Origin: Lepraria neglecta
Taxonomy: Eukaryota; Ascomycota; Lecanoromycetes; Lecanorales; Stereocaulaceae
Assembly: GCA_033220425.1 (NCBI GenBank)
Contig: CM065647.1
Coordinates: forward strand, 2,480,001-2,544,000
Length of the DNA: 64,000 nt
Reading direction: 5' to 3'
A model generated the notes under the pieces. The model had not been told where the DNA came from, searched no databases, and saw nothing but the letters and a program-made list of their open reading frames with translations. Below are positions 1 to 9,558 of the stretch, piece by piece. Numbering within the stretch: the first letter of the stretch is position 1; the number at the start of each line of letters is the position of its first letter. The position numbers and the translations under genes were made by a program.

Positions 1-1188
1 CGGAGCTTCGAAGAAGTCAAGGTCAAGACCGAGTGGGGGTATTACCACCAGCCCAGAGCAAAGCCCTTTTCGCATACACTACCATCCAGTAAAGGGCTCA
101 CCAAGGCTGAACAGGCATATTTCGAACAGAGTCTGTTCGTTCACTACTCTGGCCCAAGGAAGATACCAGCCATGGAGCGTCTACTCCAAGGAACCTTGGC
201 ATTGGGGTGGCATCTACCCGGTAAGATTCTATGCTACACCCTTTGCGCTGTAAGTGATCTTTATGAAATGCCCCATGCTAATCTTTAGCGCTTAGCCCTT
301 AATCGACAGCAGCAAGATGCCCGGAAATACGGCATACGAGTTGAACGTGATAGCGAAGGCCTACCTATGTATATGTTGATGCCAGGCCAGCCTAGGGCAC
401 GGGGTATATGGCCTCTGCGAAATCCTTCTCCTGCTTCGACCGCCGATACTAGCACTGCATCATCACAGATGGCCTCCCCATCTATGGCCCAGGCCTCCCC
501 AACTACAAGCCAAGATGATCAAGGGAACGATACCCCACCATGTGAACTACTCACCGAACTCAATGTCGTGGCTGATGCAGGACCGAGTGTTGGAAAAGGC
601 AAGGGCAAAATGATTTACACCAATGTCCCCCAGGTGTTCGGGACTTCAGCGTCATCATCGTCCACAGCCTACCAGACCAACGTCCCCGTTGATGCCGAAG
701 TACCCAACTCGAGCGTCCCCAACCAACGCGAGACCCAAGCCAAGAGTGTAAAATCGAAAGTCGCTTCCGGAAAGATGACAAGCCCTGAGTTGGAATACAT
801 ACGGAAATTACCTACAGTACCCAACACAGCTCCTCCCAAGGGACCCATATATCCTAATATACCTCCAGAACCTACCATCGTCCCGCCCACCCCCAAGCAG
901 GACTACTACGAGTACATGTTCCACTATGCCCAGAACTATTCCCCATTCATCAGATTGTGCTACCAAATCGCCAGGACCAATCACATGTCAAGAGTCATCG
1001 AGGCTGACGCCAAGGCAATGAGGCTGCACTCTGTCCAAGCTCTGAGGCTCCAGAGGAGACCGGAAATGGTGGGTGAATGCACTAAAGTTGTTGTTGCGAC
1101 GAGGCACGGGTGGAAAACTTATTATTCGCCTTTGCACACCAAGTATAGGGGGGTACCCAGGAGTGTTTGGAGGGTCATATGGATGTGA
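1..1188 (+). CDS. Unrecognised protein, 3' part only (5' end outside window)
   Basis: Open reading continues from base 1 in frame 1 and ends at TGA 1186–1188. Exon 1 runs to 220. A 75-bp intron (221–295, GTAAGA…TTAG, with a GCTAATC branch-like site) joins G|CC in phase, and the second exon is 296–1188. An alternative 39-bp intron (250–288) also keeps frame but is unusually short. The upstream part is charged and aromatic (WGYYHQP, YFEQSLFVHYSG). The middle (about residues 120–240 of the visible part) is Ser/Thr/Pro-rich low complexity. The C-terminus is basic, with an FHYAQNYSPFIRLCYQIA segment. I recognise no domain. It may be a lineage-specific protein. Confidence 0.55.
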
Positions 1189-2277
1189 GGGGAAATGCGA
1201 AGGGGAGTGAGAATGCGATGCTCATTTTTAATTCATGCTTGCGAACAGATGCCATGGGTGATGGCACGGATGGAAGCGCACTGCTTGCCCTTATTTTTCT
1301 TACAGCCTTGTAGATACCCTGGGCTGCAGCCTCGCTTGTCAGGATTTTTGCATGAGGAGATGGAGTGCGAAGGATCATGCGATAATTTAATGTTTAATTC
1401 GAGCTTGCGAGTACCTCTGAGAAGGATGAGCGAGCACATTATATACTTTTCTTTCTTTAGTTACAGACCCCTAAAAGATAGCGTCAATAATGCGTTGCAT
1501 TGCACCAACAAGACAAACCCCGAACATCTTTCCTATCGGCCTCTGTAACACTCTCGACACCGCTTTAATCCTCTGTGGCTTACGCGTTTCTTGGTACCTG
1601 GTCCTTCCCGATCATCTGAATTGTAGCCATCCAGACATTCTAGTCCACCACCCTCTCTCCCCCCAATGTCCGTTCATCAAATATACATTATGCATTATGC
1701 AATCATCCGTACGTGGCGGCTCCACCTTCTCCGTCCTTGCAGCAGCCATGTGCGCTGGAACGGCATTAGGCAACTAACCGGTAGACTGTTCGGCTTCGTT
1801 CCTTATCGACTGGTTCTTCTGGGTCTTGTTGGTTTGCCCAATCAATTGGCTGTTGCGTGACGCGGTGTGTAGATAGGAAGGAGATAGATAGCGAGGAGAA
1901 GGTCGTAAGACCAAGAGGTTAATTGAAATCTTACGCGTTCTCGCACATAGTGAGTATGACGTGTGTACACCGCCTGCTTCCCTCCCTCTTCCCGGAGTAA
2001 GGTAGTGTTAACGTTACATTGCATTAATAGAAACAAGGTACCTGCTCACAACTACCAAGCTATTCGTCATTACCTGCTCCCAAGGTAGATATAGCTTTGG
2101 CCGTTGCATTGCATTAATAAGAATGTAAATACCTGCTCAAAATACCTCCCAATATCCGTTTCCGTCGTAATATTTACATTCTAGTCTAGAACCCGTATTA
2201 CCCCTCTAAGTCACTCATTACCTCTGCCCGAATCCGAATCTCTCAGCTAAAATTTCTTGAGGCGCTTGATCCCTCCG
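1189..2277. other. Intergenic stretch with a small direct repeat
   Basis: No convincing gene in about 1.1 kb; the open frames are short and lack splice or family support. Two imperfect copies of a roughly 35-bp segment (TTGCATTGCATTAATA followed by a TACCTGCTCA end) lie near 2012–2046 and 2100–2139. A partial third copy of the TTGCATTGCA core lies near 1494. This is probably the terminator of the upstream gene plus the 3' flank of the minus-strand gene that follows. Confidence 0.4.
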
Positions 2278-2667
2278 CTATTCCGTTGTCGTCGCAGTGA
2301 ACTGGTTCGTTCTCGATTGCTGTTGTTCCGATGGCGCACCTATTGGCTGGCTCCTGGGCTGCTCCGACGTTGAAGTCGTGGACTTCTTCGCCGATGCCGT
2401 TGCCGATGCCGTTCCAGATGATTGTTTTGATTGTTTTCCAGCAGATGCTTTCCCAGCAGGCTCTTTCCCAGCAGGCTTCCCAATCGACTGCCCACCACCT
2501 CTGAGCGCGGGTGCTGCCGTCCCAATCAAGACGTGACGGCCGGCCGGCATCCTTTTGGGTCGGGCTGGCCCGATGGGAACTTCATTGGTCGCCTCGTACC
2601 ATGGGTTTGAGGCGCTGTTAGGGGCTTGAGGGCTTGGGGTTCCTGTGCCGGTTGCTGTGCTTGACAT
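2278..2667 (-). CDS. Small basic low-complexity protein, unknown
   Basis: A single-exon frame of 129 aa. It is rich in Ser, Thr, Ala, Gln and Lys. Residues about 63–82 hold a short GKxAGK-type repeat (GKPAGKEPAGKASAGKQ). Before it lies a less repetitive stretch (NPWYEATNEVPIGPARPKRMP, about 22–42) that could be the conserved core. No signal peptide or membrane segment is visible. It has no near neighbour on the same strand. The opposite strand is also open here, as often happens in such composition, so reality of the gene rests on the sensible start and the non-random repeat. Function unknown. Confidence 0.45.
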   Translation of the reverse strand: MSSTATGTGTPSPQAPNSASNPWYEATNEVPIGPARPKRMPAGRHVLIGTAAPALRGGGQSIGKPAGKEPAGKASAGKQSKQSSGTASATASAKKSTTSTSEQPRSQPIGAPSEQQQSRTNQFTATTTE

Positions 2668-3432
2668 TCCTTGTGTGGTTGTTAGATGGGGTTGATTGCA
2701 GGTGGAGTTGGCGATTGTGTGTTCTTACTAGAGTAAGCTGGGAATGGAATAGATATAGACATGCGAAAGTGTATGGTGAGGGAGGCGAACTGCCAAGTCT
2801 GTGTGGGTTGAGGCTGGTAGTGGGTAACGCGAAAGAGTGGACGATCTTTGCTAAGGAGATCTTAAAGACAGCATGAGCGAGAGAGAAGGATATATAGTTC
2901 CATCAAAGTGACAAAGTCTCGAAAGTTTTCTTTATACGTTGCACCATCCAGTCCGCCCAGAGCACACCGCTCGTTACCCTCAACTCATCACACCGCTACA
3001 AACGGGAATCCCACACACGCGTAGCTGAATCATCCCTCAAGAAAATTTTCATTTTGGGCAATAACAAATGAACAACTGATTCGAATACGGATAGATACGA
3101 AGAATAATACGTAAGCGCTACAGCCTCACTCATATTCAGTCAGCTTCGTACGTCTTCGTGATGACTGAAGTATGGCATTGTGGCGGCTCGTGAACTTTCG
3201 CAGATTGGGGAAACTTTTCCAAGAGTCGGGTTAAAGGCCCGATTACATGTATGCTGATCTGACTTCACGTTGGTTGCAACAGCAAGGGGTGTCAGCTTCT
3301 GATGCATGCGTAGCCTGATCCACATTTCTGACTTTGCAGATTAGGATTCGCATTACCAGAATGAGGCTCTGGAGGAAGGAGCTGAACCTTGGGGCTGATC
3401 AATGTACTAGCGGTGAAGGCTTGCCCTTACAC

Positions 3433-4532
3433 TACTCGTATTGCCCCCCCAACCGCCAGTCCCCCCAAACCGCCAGCCGCTAAACCTAATTAGGCAAGCT
3501 ATCAAATGGTATGTCGAAAATCATACTCAAACTCCTCCATTCCACCTATTGCATGCCACCGTAATGGCTATATCAACGCTCCACGGCTCTGACGACCCTG
3601 CCGACCTTCTATCTGATCTACCAGAGCAAGAAGACCTCCAGATAGGCCCTCTGGAGCTCCCGAAAGAGCAAAGGATCCTGTTGGCTAGAAACTATTATCA
3701 CGAAACCATTGGAACACTATAAGCCGAATCGACTTGCCAGATCGCTACTCGGTTCCGAATTAGTCGGACTACTCTGCGAGATCGAATCAAAGGAGCCAGA
3801 TCAAGGAATAAAGTCAGCCAGGAGTAACAATTGCTATCACCAGCAGAAGAAGCCGTAATCGCCAGATGGATAATACAACTCGGAAAATGGGGGTGGCCAC
3901 TAAGGGTTATGCAATTACGGTCTATAGCCCAGCAGATACTTCGAAAGAGAGGTTATATAAATAACCTAGGCAATCACTAGATTGAGAAGTTCTTCAATCG
4001 CTATCCTGATCTAAAAACCAAATTCCTTTCGCCTATAGATAAAGACAGGAACAATATCGCCAACCCTGAAACGTATCAGATATATTAGCGAGGCCGGAGC
4101 AGCCAGTCCTTATGTGAGAGCTATCGCCCACTCCAGTGGCTATACAGAGAGATCGAATTATCAAGAAGCCACGGCGACTCCTTAAATAGGCGCTATGCCT
4201 AATGAAGAAGGAGGTGCAGGTCGAGGAAAGCATTGCAATCGCGTTTTCAGGCCTGATTTCGAGTTCGAATTGTAATATGATATCGCAAGCAGAGTTATGT
4301 ATTCGAGGATTCGGATAGATATGCTGCACCAACCACATGAGATATGGCTTGTCTGAATAGCAGAGCCTCTTCCACTACTAGTCCACTGCCTCCGGGCCTC
4401 TTTTAGAGCTCCAATTGGGCCACATGGCCATGCAATACAATGGAATGGAGGCATTGAATAGTGGCATCATTTATTAGCGCTCCAAATTAGGCTTAGCGGC
4501 TGGCGTTTGGGAAGGGGGGGCAAATACGAGTA
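3433..4532 (+). mobile_element. Decayed pogo/Fot1-like DNA transposon with intact ends
   Basis: Bounded by TA on both sides (3433–3434 and 4531–4532), as expected for Tc1/mariner/pogo insertion. Its ends are inverted repeats of about 50 bp: the left end begins CTCGTATTGCCCCCC and the right end reads GGGGGGGCAAATACGAG. Both continue into a shared CGCCAGCCGCTAA block. Between them, pieces of a transposase N-terminus are readable on + (about 3441–4070). They include an HTH_psq-like ATRFRISRTTLRDRIKGA and a CENP-B/Tc5-type helix region (LSPAEEAVIARWIIQLG). In-frame stops occur inside and after these pieces, and no DDE core could be read. At 1.1 kb it is shorter than the roughly 1.9 kb usual for full elements, so it is internally deleted and inactive. 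Confidence 0.8.
3441..4070 (+). pseudogene. Remnant of pogo-type transposase N-terminal DNA-binding region
   Basis: Translating + here gives about 93 residues (IRQAIKWYVENHTQTPP…), a stop, then a psq-type helix-turn-helix, another stop, then the second HTH and a segment NRYPDLKTKFLSPIDKDR. The last resembles the region joining the DNA-binding and catalytic parts of pogo transposases. Several in-frame stops (for example TAA at 3721) show it is non-functional. It lies wholly inside the inverted-repeat element at 3433–4532. Confidence 0.65.
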
Positions 4533-4722
4533 AGCTTTTTTGGATTTTGCCTCGGTCTTCCCCCAAGAACTTACAGAGTAATTGGAGCTGCTCGAGCTGG
4601 AGCTGGATGATGTCGCTGTACATACATCCTTTGCTACTACTACGTTACGCACGTCTTTTGCATGTCTTGCAAGCGGTGTGTTACTCCTTCCTCCTACTCT
4701 TTTCCTAATCACAATTCCTGCC

Positions 4723-5755
4723 ATGGGTAGACCTTCCTTCCAAATTCCACCCCCTCCAACCGACTTCGCTCGCCTCTCCTTCCCGAATCCTCATATCCTT
4801 CTCGTGACCTTATCTCGACCTAAATCTCTCAACTGTATCAACAGTGCCGGCAATCAAGAGCTTCATGCGGTCTGGACCTGGTTGGATGCTGAGCCCTCCC
4901 TACGAGTTGGTATAGTCACAGGAGAGGGAAGGGCGTTCTGTGCTGGAGCGGATTTGAAAGGTCAGTGAGATAGTGGGAGGCCCACAAATTCACATTGCTG
5001 ACACAGCTTGCAGAATGGAACGAATCCCAAAAACCAGGAGCTACACCCCGAAAACCCCTCTCTCCCTCAGGCTTCGGTGGCCTCTCCCGTAGGCGCGGGC
5101 GTAAGCCAGTCATAGCAGCAGTGAACGGCCTCGCTCATGGCGGTGGGTGTGAGATGATCATAAACTGCGACATCGTGCTCGCCTCTCCAAGCGCCGTCTT
5201 CGCACTACCAGAGGCAAAGCGTGGTTTAGTAGCTCTCGCAGGAGCATTGCCCCGCTTAACAAGGATAGTAGGCCGGATGCGAGCAATGGAGATGGCATTG
5301 ACGGGGCGGAATGTCCCTGCTCAAGAGGCGAAGGAGTGGGGATTGTGTAACGCTGTGTGCACAGATGGGGAGAGCGTCGCTGATGTGGCTGTTAAATGTA
5401 CGTCTTTTCGGAGTCCAACTACCTCTTTTGAGATGAAGTCTGAGTCTTCAAACATGTTTTGGGAGCCTTTGCTCTCTAGACATGTCTCAAGCCTCCAGAT
5501 CCCGTGTTGAACAGGCAATGCTAACTCCGAAATCTTTATCTAGGGGCGGAAGAGATTTGTGCGAATAGTCCGGATAGTATTGTGGTGAGCAAGGAGGGAA
5601 TTGAGCTTGGGTGGGAGGGTATAAGCGCTGAGGAGGGGAGTCAGAGGTTGGTGGATGGGCTGTTTAATAAAATGCTTGGAGGTGAGAACATGAAGGAAGG
5701 GGTTAGGGCGTTTGTGGAGAAGAGGAGACCGAAGTGGGGGAATAGTAAATTGTAG
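4723..5755 (+). CDS. Enoyl-CoA hydratase/isomerase family (crotonase)
   Basis: Three exons: 4723–4960, 5014–5397, 5544–5755, giving 277 aa. Introns (53 and 146 bp) join G|AA and T|GG in phase. The crotonase fold is clear: CoA-binding/oxyanion segment GRAFCAGADLK (about 69–79) and GLAHGGGCEM (about 118–127). Both catalytic glutamates of hydratases are present, E126 in GGGCE and E146 in LPEAK, spaced 20 residues apart as in rat crotonase. Known role of the family: hydration of trans-2-enoyl-CoA in beta-oxidation or amino-acid breakdown. No clear mitochondrial presequence or C-terminal SKL-type signal is visible (ends GNSKL), so location is uncertain. The ATG 4723 was chosen because the conserved N-terminus starts there. 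The pogo-like element ends 190 bp upstream, so it lies in the promoter. Confidence 0.88.
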
Positions 5756-6205
5756 ATTGACTGTATATGTGTATGATCTTTATGTATAATGAATCTAAAA
5801 GCATAAGCAGTATGCTAATGTTGATGAGTAGCAGTCTATGTCGCTGAAAGGCTCAGAATCGAGGAGTCCATCGGTCAAGTCTTTCGTCAGTGTGTTTGTT
5901 TTTTCGATCGAGCTGGCTTTGTGCATTGATGGTCTCAGTCACTCATTGGGTGTATGCCCTAATCTGGGAGAAGTATTGTTGGCCGGCCCTAAGGGAGTAA
6001 TTGTGGAGAATGTAGGCCTGTAGGATTTTTGAAAAGCCCCGTCACTGGTGTACTATGGCCGCCCTCTGTGTGTGAATCCGGGCTCTGGAGCAAACCCAAA
6101 GGTGTATCAATCCTCATGAAGCATGTAAATGGAGGCTTTTGGCGAGTCAATGGATTTGCAAAACCGATGGCATGGTGAGAGACAATCTGCGGCTATAGTG
6201 GGTTC
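5756..6205. other. Convergent intergenic region
   Basis: About 450 bp between two convergent genes. Only short unsupported frames are present. It should contain the two 3' ends. Nothing else recognised. Confidence 0.4.
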
Positions 6206-6823
6206 TCAATAATAATCAGTCCAGATGTCTGGCGCATACGCGTCCGTCAACCTCTCATTTTTCCCATATCTGTAGTTCCCGGTCAGTCAAGAGGAGCAAT
6301 TCGAGAGATATGCGTACTTTTCCTGCCACCCTACGAAGCCTTTGTCGAGAACAAAAACCCCCTGCTCTTTCGTTTCAGACGAGACAGCCGAGACCTTTGT
6401 AATTCCCTCATCCTTGACTCCTGTTTCAGGCAGTCCAGTACTTCTGCCAACATCTCCCGTCTTCACCTTCCTCTCTCTTTCCTCCATGTATCTTCGTGCA
6501 GCTCTTGGACCTCTCTCTTGGGAGAGCGCGCAGTGAAACACCACTATTTCTTTTTCTGCTAGCGTCCTTACAAGCTCTGGTATCTTGTGATCCAATGTGG
6601 TAGAAGGCACATGTTGGGAGGTATGAATGTGTCCGCCAATGTGGTCGTCCCCACGGACGTCAATCACGGCGACATTGGAGGCATCTTTGGAAAGTAGTAG
6701 TTCAGATAATTGCTCGCGCTGCATGCGCCGTAGAGGCGTATTTTGTTGCATAGACATGTTTTTGATTTGGGGGAATGCAGCCAAGTGGTTCGATCTCGAG
6801 GAATGGCGACAGAGCTGTTTCAT
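6206..6823 (-). CDS. Rhodanese/Cdc25-fold phosphatase, Ych1/Ibp1 type
   Basis: Two exons on the minus strand: 6823–6318 and 6269–6206, with a 48-bp intron (GTACGC…CTACAG), giving 189 aa. Without the intron the frame stops early; splicing yields the family-like tail WQEKYGKNERLTDAYAPDIW. The rhodanese domain covers about residues 25–170: substrate-loop segment AVIDVRGDDHIGGHI and active-site loop HCALSQERG, a Cys-x5-Arg signature of Cdc25/Ych1-type phosphatases and arsenate-reductase relatives. The region between the catalytic loop and the last helix holds an extra charged stretch (about 120–160). Fungal relatives are small dual-specificity phosphatases that may act in the nucleus; the actual substrate is unknown. 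The gene is divergent from NOG1 across about 420 bp. An internal Met at residue 23 could also be the start. Confidence 0.85.
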
Positions 6824-7242
6824 GCAGGGTCGAGGTAGTGGGAGTTTAGAGGAGGCTGTAACGTCGAGGCGCCAACAAGCAGGCTAGATGCCAGAATAAG
6901 TGGCAGTCGCTAAATTTTAACAATAACTTCGCAACCAGGGCATATGAGTTTTAGATATTTATACAAATGTCATAGGGTTTATTTGCCTCTGCAATTTTCC
7001 ACGCAAATATATTTTGATCAGACTCTTCGTTGGATCGCTATTGTAAGATCTATGCAATGCCAAGACTGCCACTTGTTCTGACACCTAGCCTGCAAGTCAG
7101 CAAACGGGTTATTCTAGGGTTAAACCCCACTCGCAAAAACCTTCCTCGAACGGACCCACACCCAAATTTTTTGACCTGCAGACTACTCGTATCCTGATCG
7201 GTTCAAAGCACACAGCAGAGGATATCACTTCCTGTCGCAGCT
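6824..7242. promoter_or_regulatory. Divergent promoter region between phosphatase gene and NOG1
   Basis: A 419-bp spacer between two divergently transcribed starts, so it should hold both promoters. No coding frame is convincing. I see no recognisable factor-binding array. Confidence 0.35.
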
Positions 7243-9373
7243 ATGAAGACGACTTGGAAGGTGAGTAAATGTCCCATTAAAGAAGGACCTCAGCTAAATC
7301 TGGATATAGGAAATCCCACCTGTGCCCACAAGTCAAGAGTTCCTAGACGTCGTCTTGAGCCGGACGCAACGGCGCCTGCCCACCCAAATTAGATCAGGAT
7401 TCCAGATCAGCCGTATAAGGGGCTTCTATACTCGCAAGGTCAAGTTCACACAGGAGACTTTCACTGACAAGCTATCTATCATCCTCGAAGGCTTTCCAAA
7501 GCTGCGGGATATACATCCATTCCGTGAGACACCATGGAGCTCTAACTCTTCCTGTCTGCGGCGAGAAGCAAAAGCTAATGATGACGATTGCAGATAAGGA
7601 CCTTCTTAATACCCTGTATGACGCAGACCACTTCCGAATCGCCCTTGGGCAACTCTCCACTGCCAAACACCTAATCGAAACAGTCTCTCGAGACTATGTC
7701 CGCCTCCTCAAATATGCACAATCCCTCTTCCAATGCAAGCAACTTAAGCGTGCGGCCCTTGGGCGCATGGCTACCATATGTCGACGGCTGAAAGACCCTC
7801 TGGTATATCTCGAGCAAGTGCGGCAGCATCTGGGGCGGTTGCCCTCCATCGACCCTAATACCAGAACGCTGTTGATATGCGGTTATCCGAATGTCGGCAA
7901 GTCGAGCTTCCTCAGAAGCGTCACAAGAGCAGATGTGGATGTACAGCCTTATGCATTTACTACCAAGAGTCTTTTTGTTGGACATTTCGACTACAAGTAC
8001 CTTCGCTTTCAGGCTATTGATACCCCCGGAATACTGGATCATCCATTGGAAGAGATGAACACAATCGAAATGCAATCTATTACAGCGATTGCACATCTAC
8101 GGTCCGCAATATTGTATTTCATGGATCTCTCAGAGCAGTGCGGGTATTCTGTGCAGGCGCAGATCCAACTCTTCCACAGCATCAAGCCATTGTTCGCCAA
8201 CAAATTGGTGTTCGTGGTCATCAATAAGATAGATATCACAAGGCCTGAGGACTTAGATTCCGGGACAAAAGCAATACTGGATTCCATGTTGAAGTCTGGA
8301 GAAGTCGAACTATTACAGCTCTCGTGTACAACCACAGAGGGAGTGACCGAGGTGAAGAACGCTGCCTGCGAACGGCTGATCGCAGACCGGGTTGCACAGA
8401 AGCTGAAGGCAGGCACAAACAGCTCAGGAAGCGTTGGAGGCAGATTAGGGGACGTACTCACACGCATCCACGTCGCCCAACCACTTGGCGGCGTGGTCCG
8501 AGAAGCATACATTCCCGAAGCCGTCAAGAACCTCCGCAAATTCTCCAAAGACGACCCCAACCGGCCTCGCCTCGCCCGAGACATCGAAGAAGAAAACGGT
8601 GGTGCAGGCGTCTACAACATCGACCTGAAAGAACAATACAAACTCGAGGATGAAGATTGGAAATACGACCGCATCCCTGAAGTCTTCGACGGCAAGAACG
8701 TTTACGATTTCATAGATCCAGATATCGAAAGCAAACTTGCTGCGCTGGAAGAGGAAGAAGAGAAGCTAGAAGCAAAGGGCTACTACGACTCCGACTCCGA
8801 CGTCGAAGACGCCGATGAAGCCGATATACGCATGAAAGCGGACCTGATACGCGAGAAGCGGGAACTCATTCGCAACGAAGCCCGCATGCGCAAATCCCTC
8901 AAGAACCGCGCAGTCATTCCCCGACCAGCTCAACCAAAGAAGCTCTCAGCGATGGAAGATTCCCTCGACAAACTCGGCTTCGACACTACCGCGATCTCAG
9001 CCCGCGCTCGCTCACAATCTCGAGGTCGTAAGGTGCTGAGGAGTCGCACGGGTACGGAAGATGCGATGGATGTGGATACGCCGATGAGTAATATTGATGC
9101 TTTGAGGGCCAAGAGTAGGGCACGGAGTCAGAGTAATAGAAGGGATGATGGCGTGACGAATGAGGTCGCGAGATCGAAGGCGGAGAGACTGCAGAAATTG
9201 GGGCAGAAGAAGATGAATCGCATGGCGAGACAGGGTGAGGCGGATAGACATACTTCGGCTGCGTTGCCGAAGCATTTGGTGAGTACTCTTTTCAGTTTCG
9301 ATATCTGCCAGTTGCTAACCTGAATGGATAGTTCTCTGGGAAGCGTGGTATGGGCAAGACGCAACGAAGATGA
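7243..9373 (+). CDS. NOG1: Nucleolar GTP-binding protein NOG1 (60S ribosome assembly)
   Basis: Four exons: 7243–7260, 7310–7523, 7594–9278, 9332–9373, giving 652 aa (yeast Nog1 is about 647). The 18-nt first exon encodes MKTTWK and joins to [20 protein letters not shown]. The N-terminal NOG1 helical bundle (about 1–165) is followed by an OBG-type GTPase: P-loop GYPNVGKSS (about 174–182), TKSLFVGH switch [10 protein letters not shown] (G3) and NKID (G4). The NOG1 C-terminal domain and a basic, coiled, nucleolar-type tail (ending [13 protein letters not shown]) follow. Known role: a GTPase of pre-60S particles that guards the tunnel region. It converges on RRP8, another ribosome-biogenesis gene, with 185 bp between stops. 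Confidence 0.95.
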
Positions 9374-9558
9374 TCTGGTTGATGTCATTTGAATTGACTG
9401 TTAGAGCAACGTGCTTTACGAAGGTCTCACGTGTTCATGATAGACTGGCGTTGCAGTATGCTGGGTTCAAAAGCTTAGAGTTATACCCTGTTACAGAGTC
9501 GAATTGCCGATCATTGAGCCCCAGAGCTTGCTGTGACTATTCCTACCACAAACAATGG

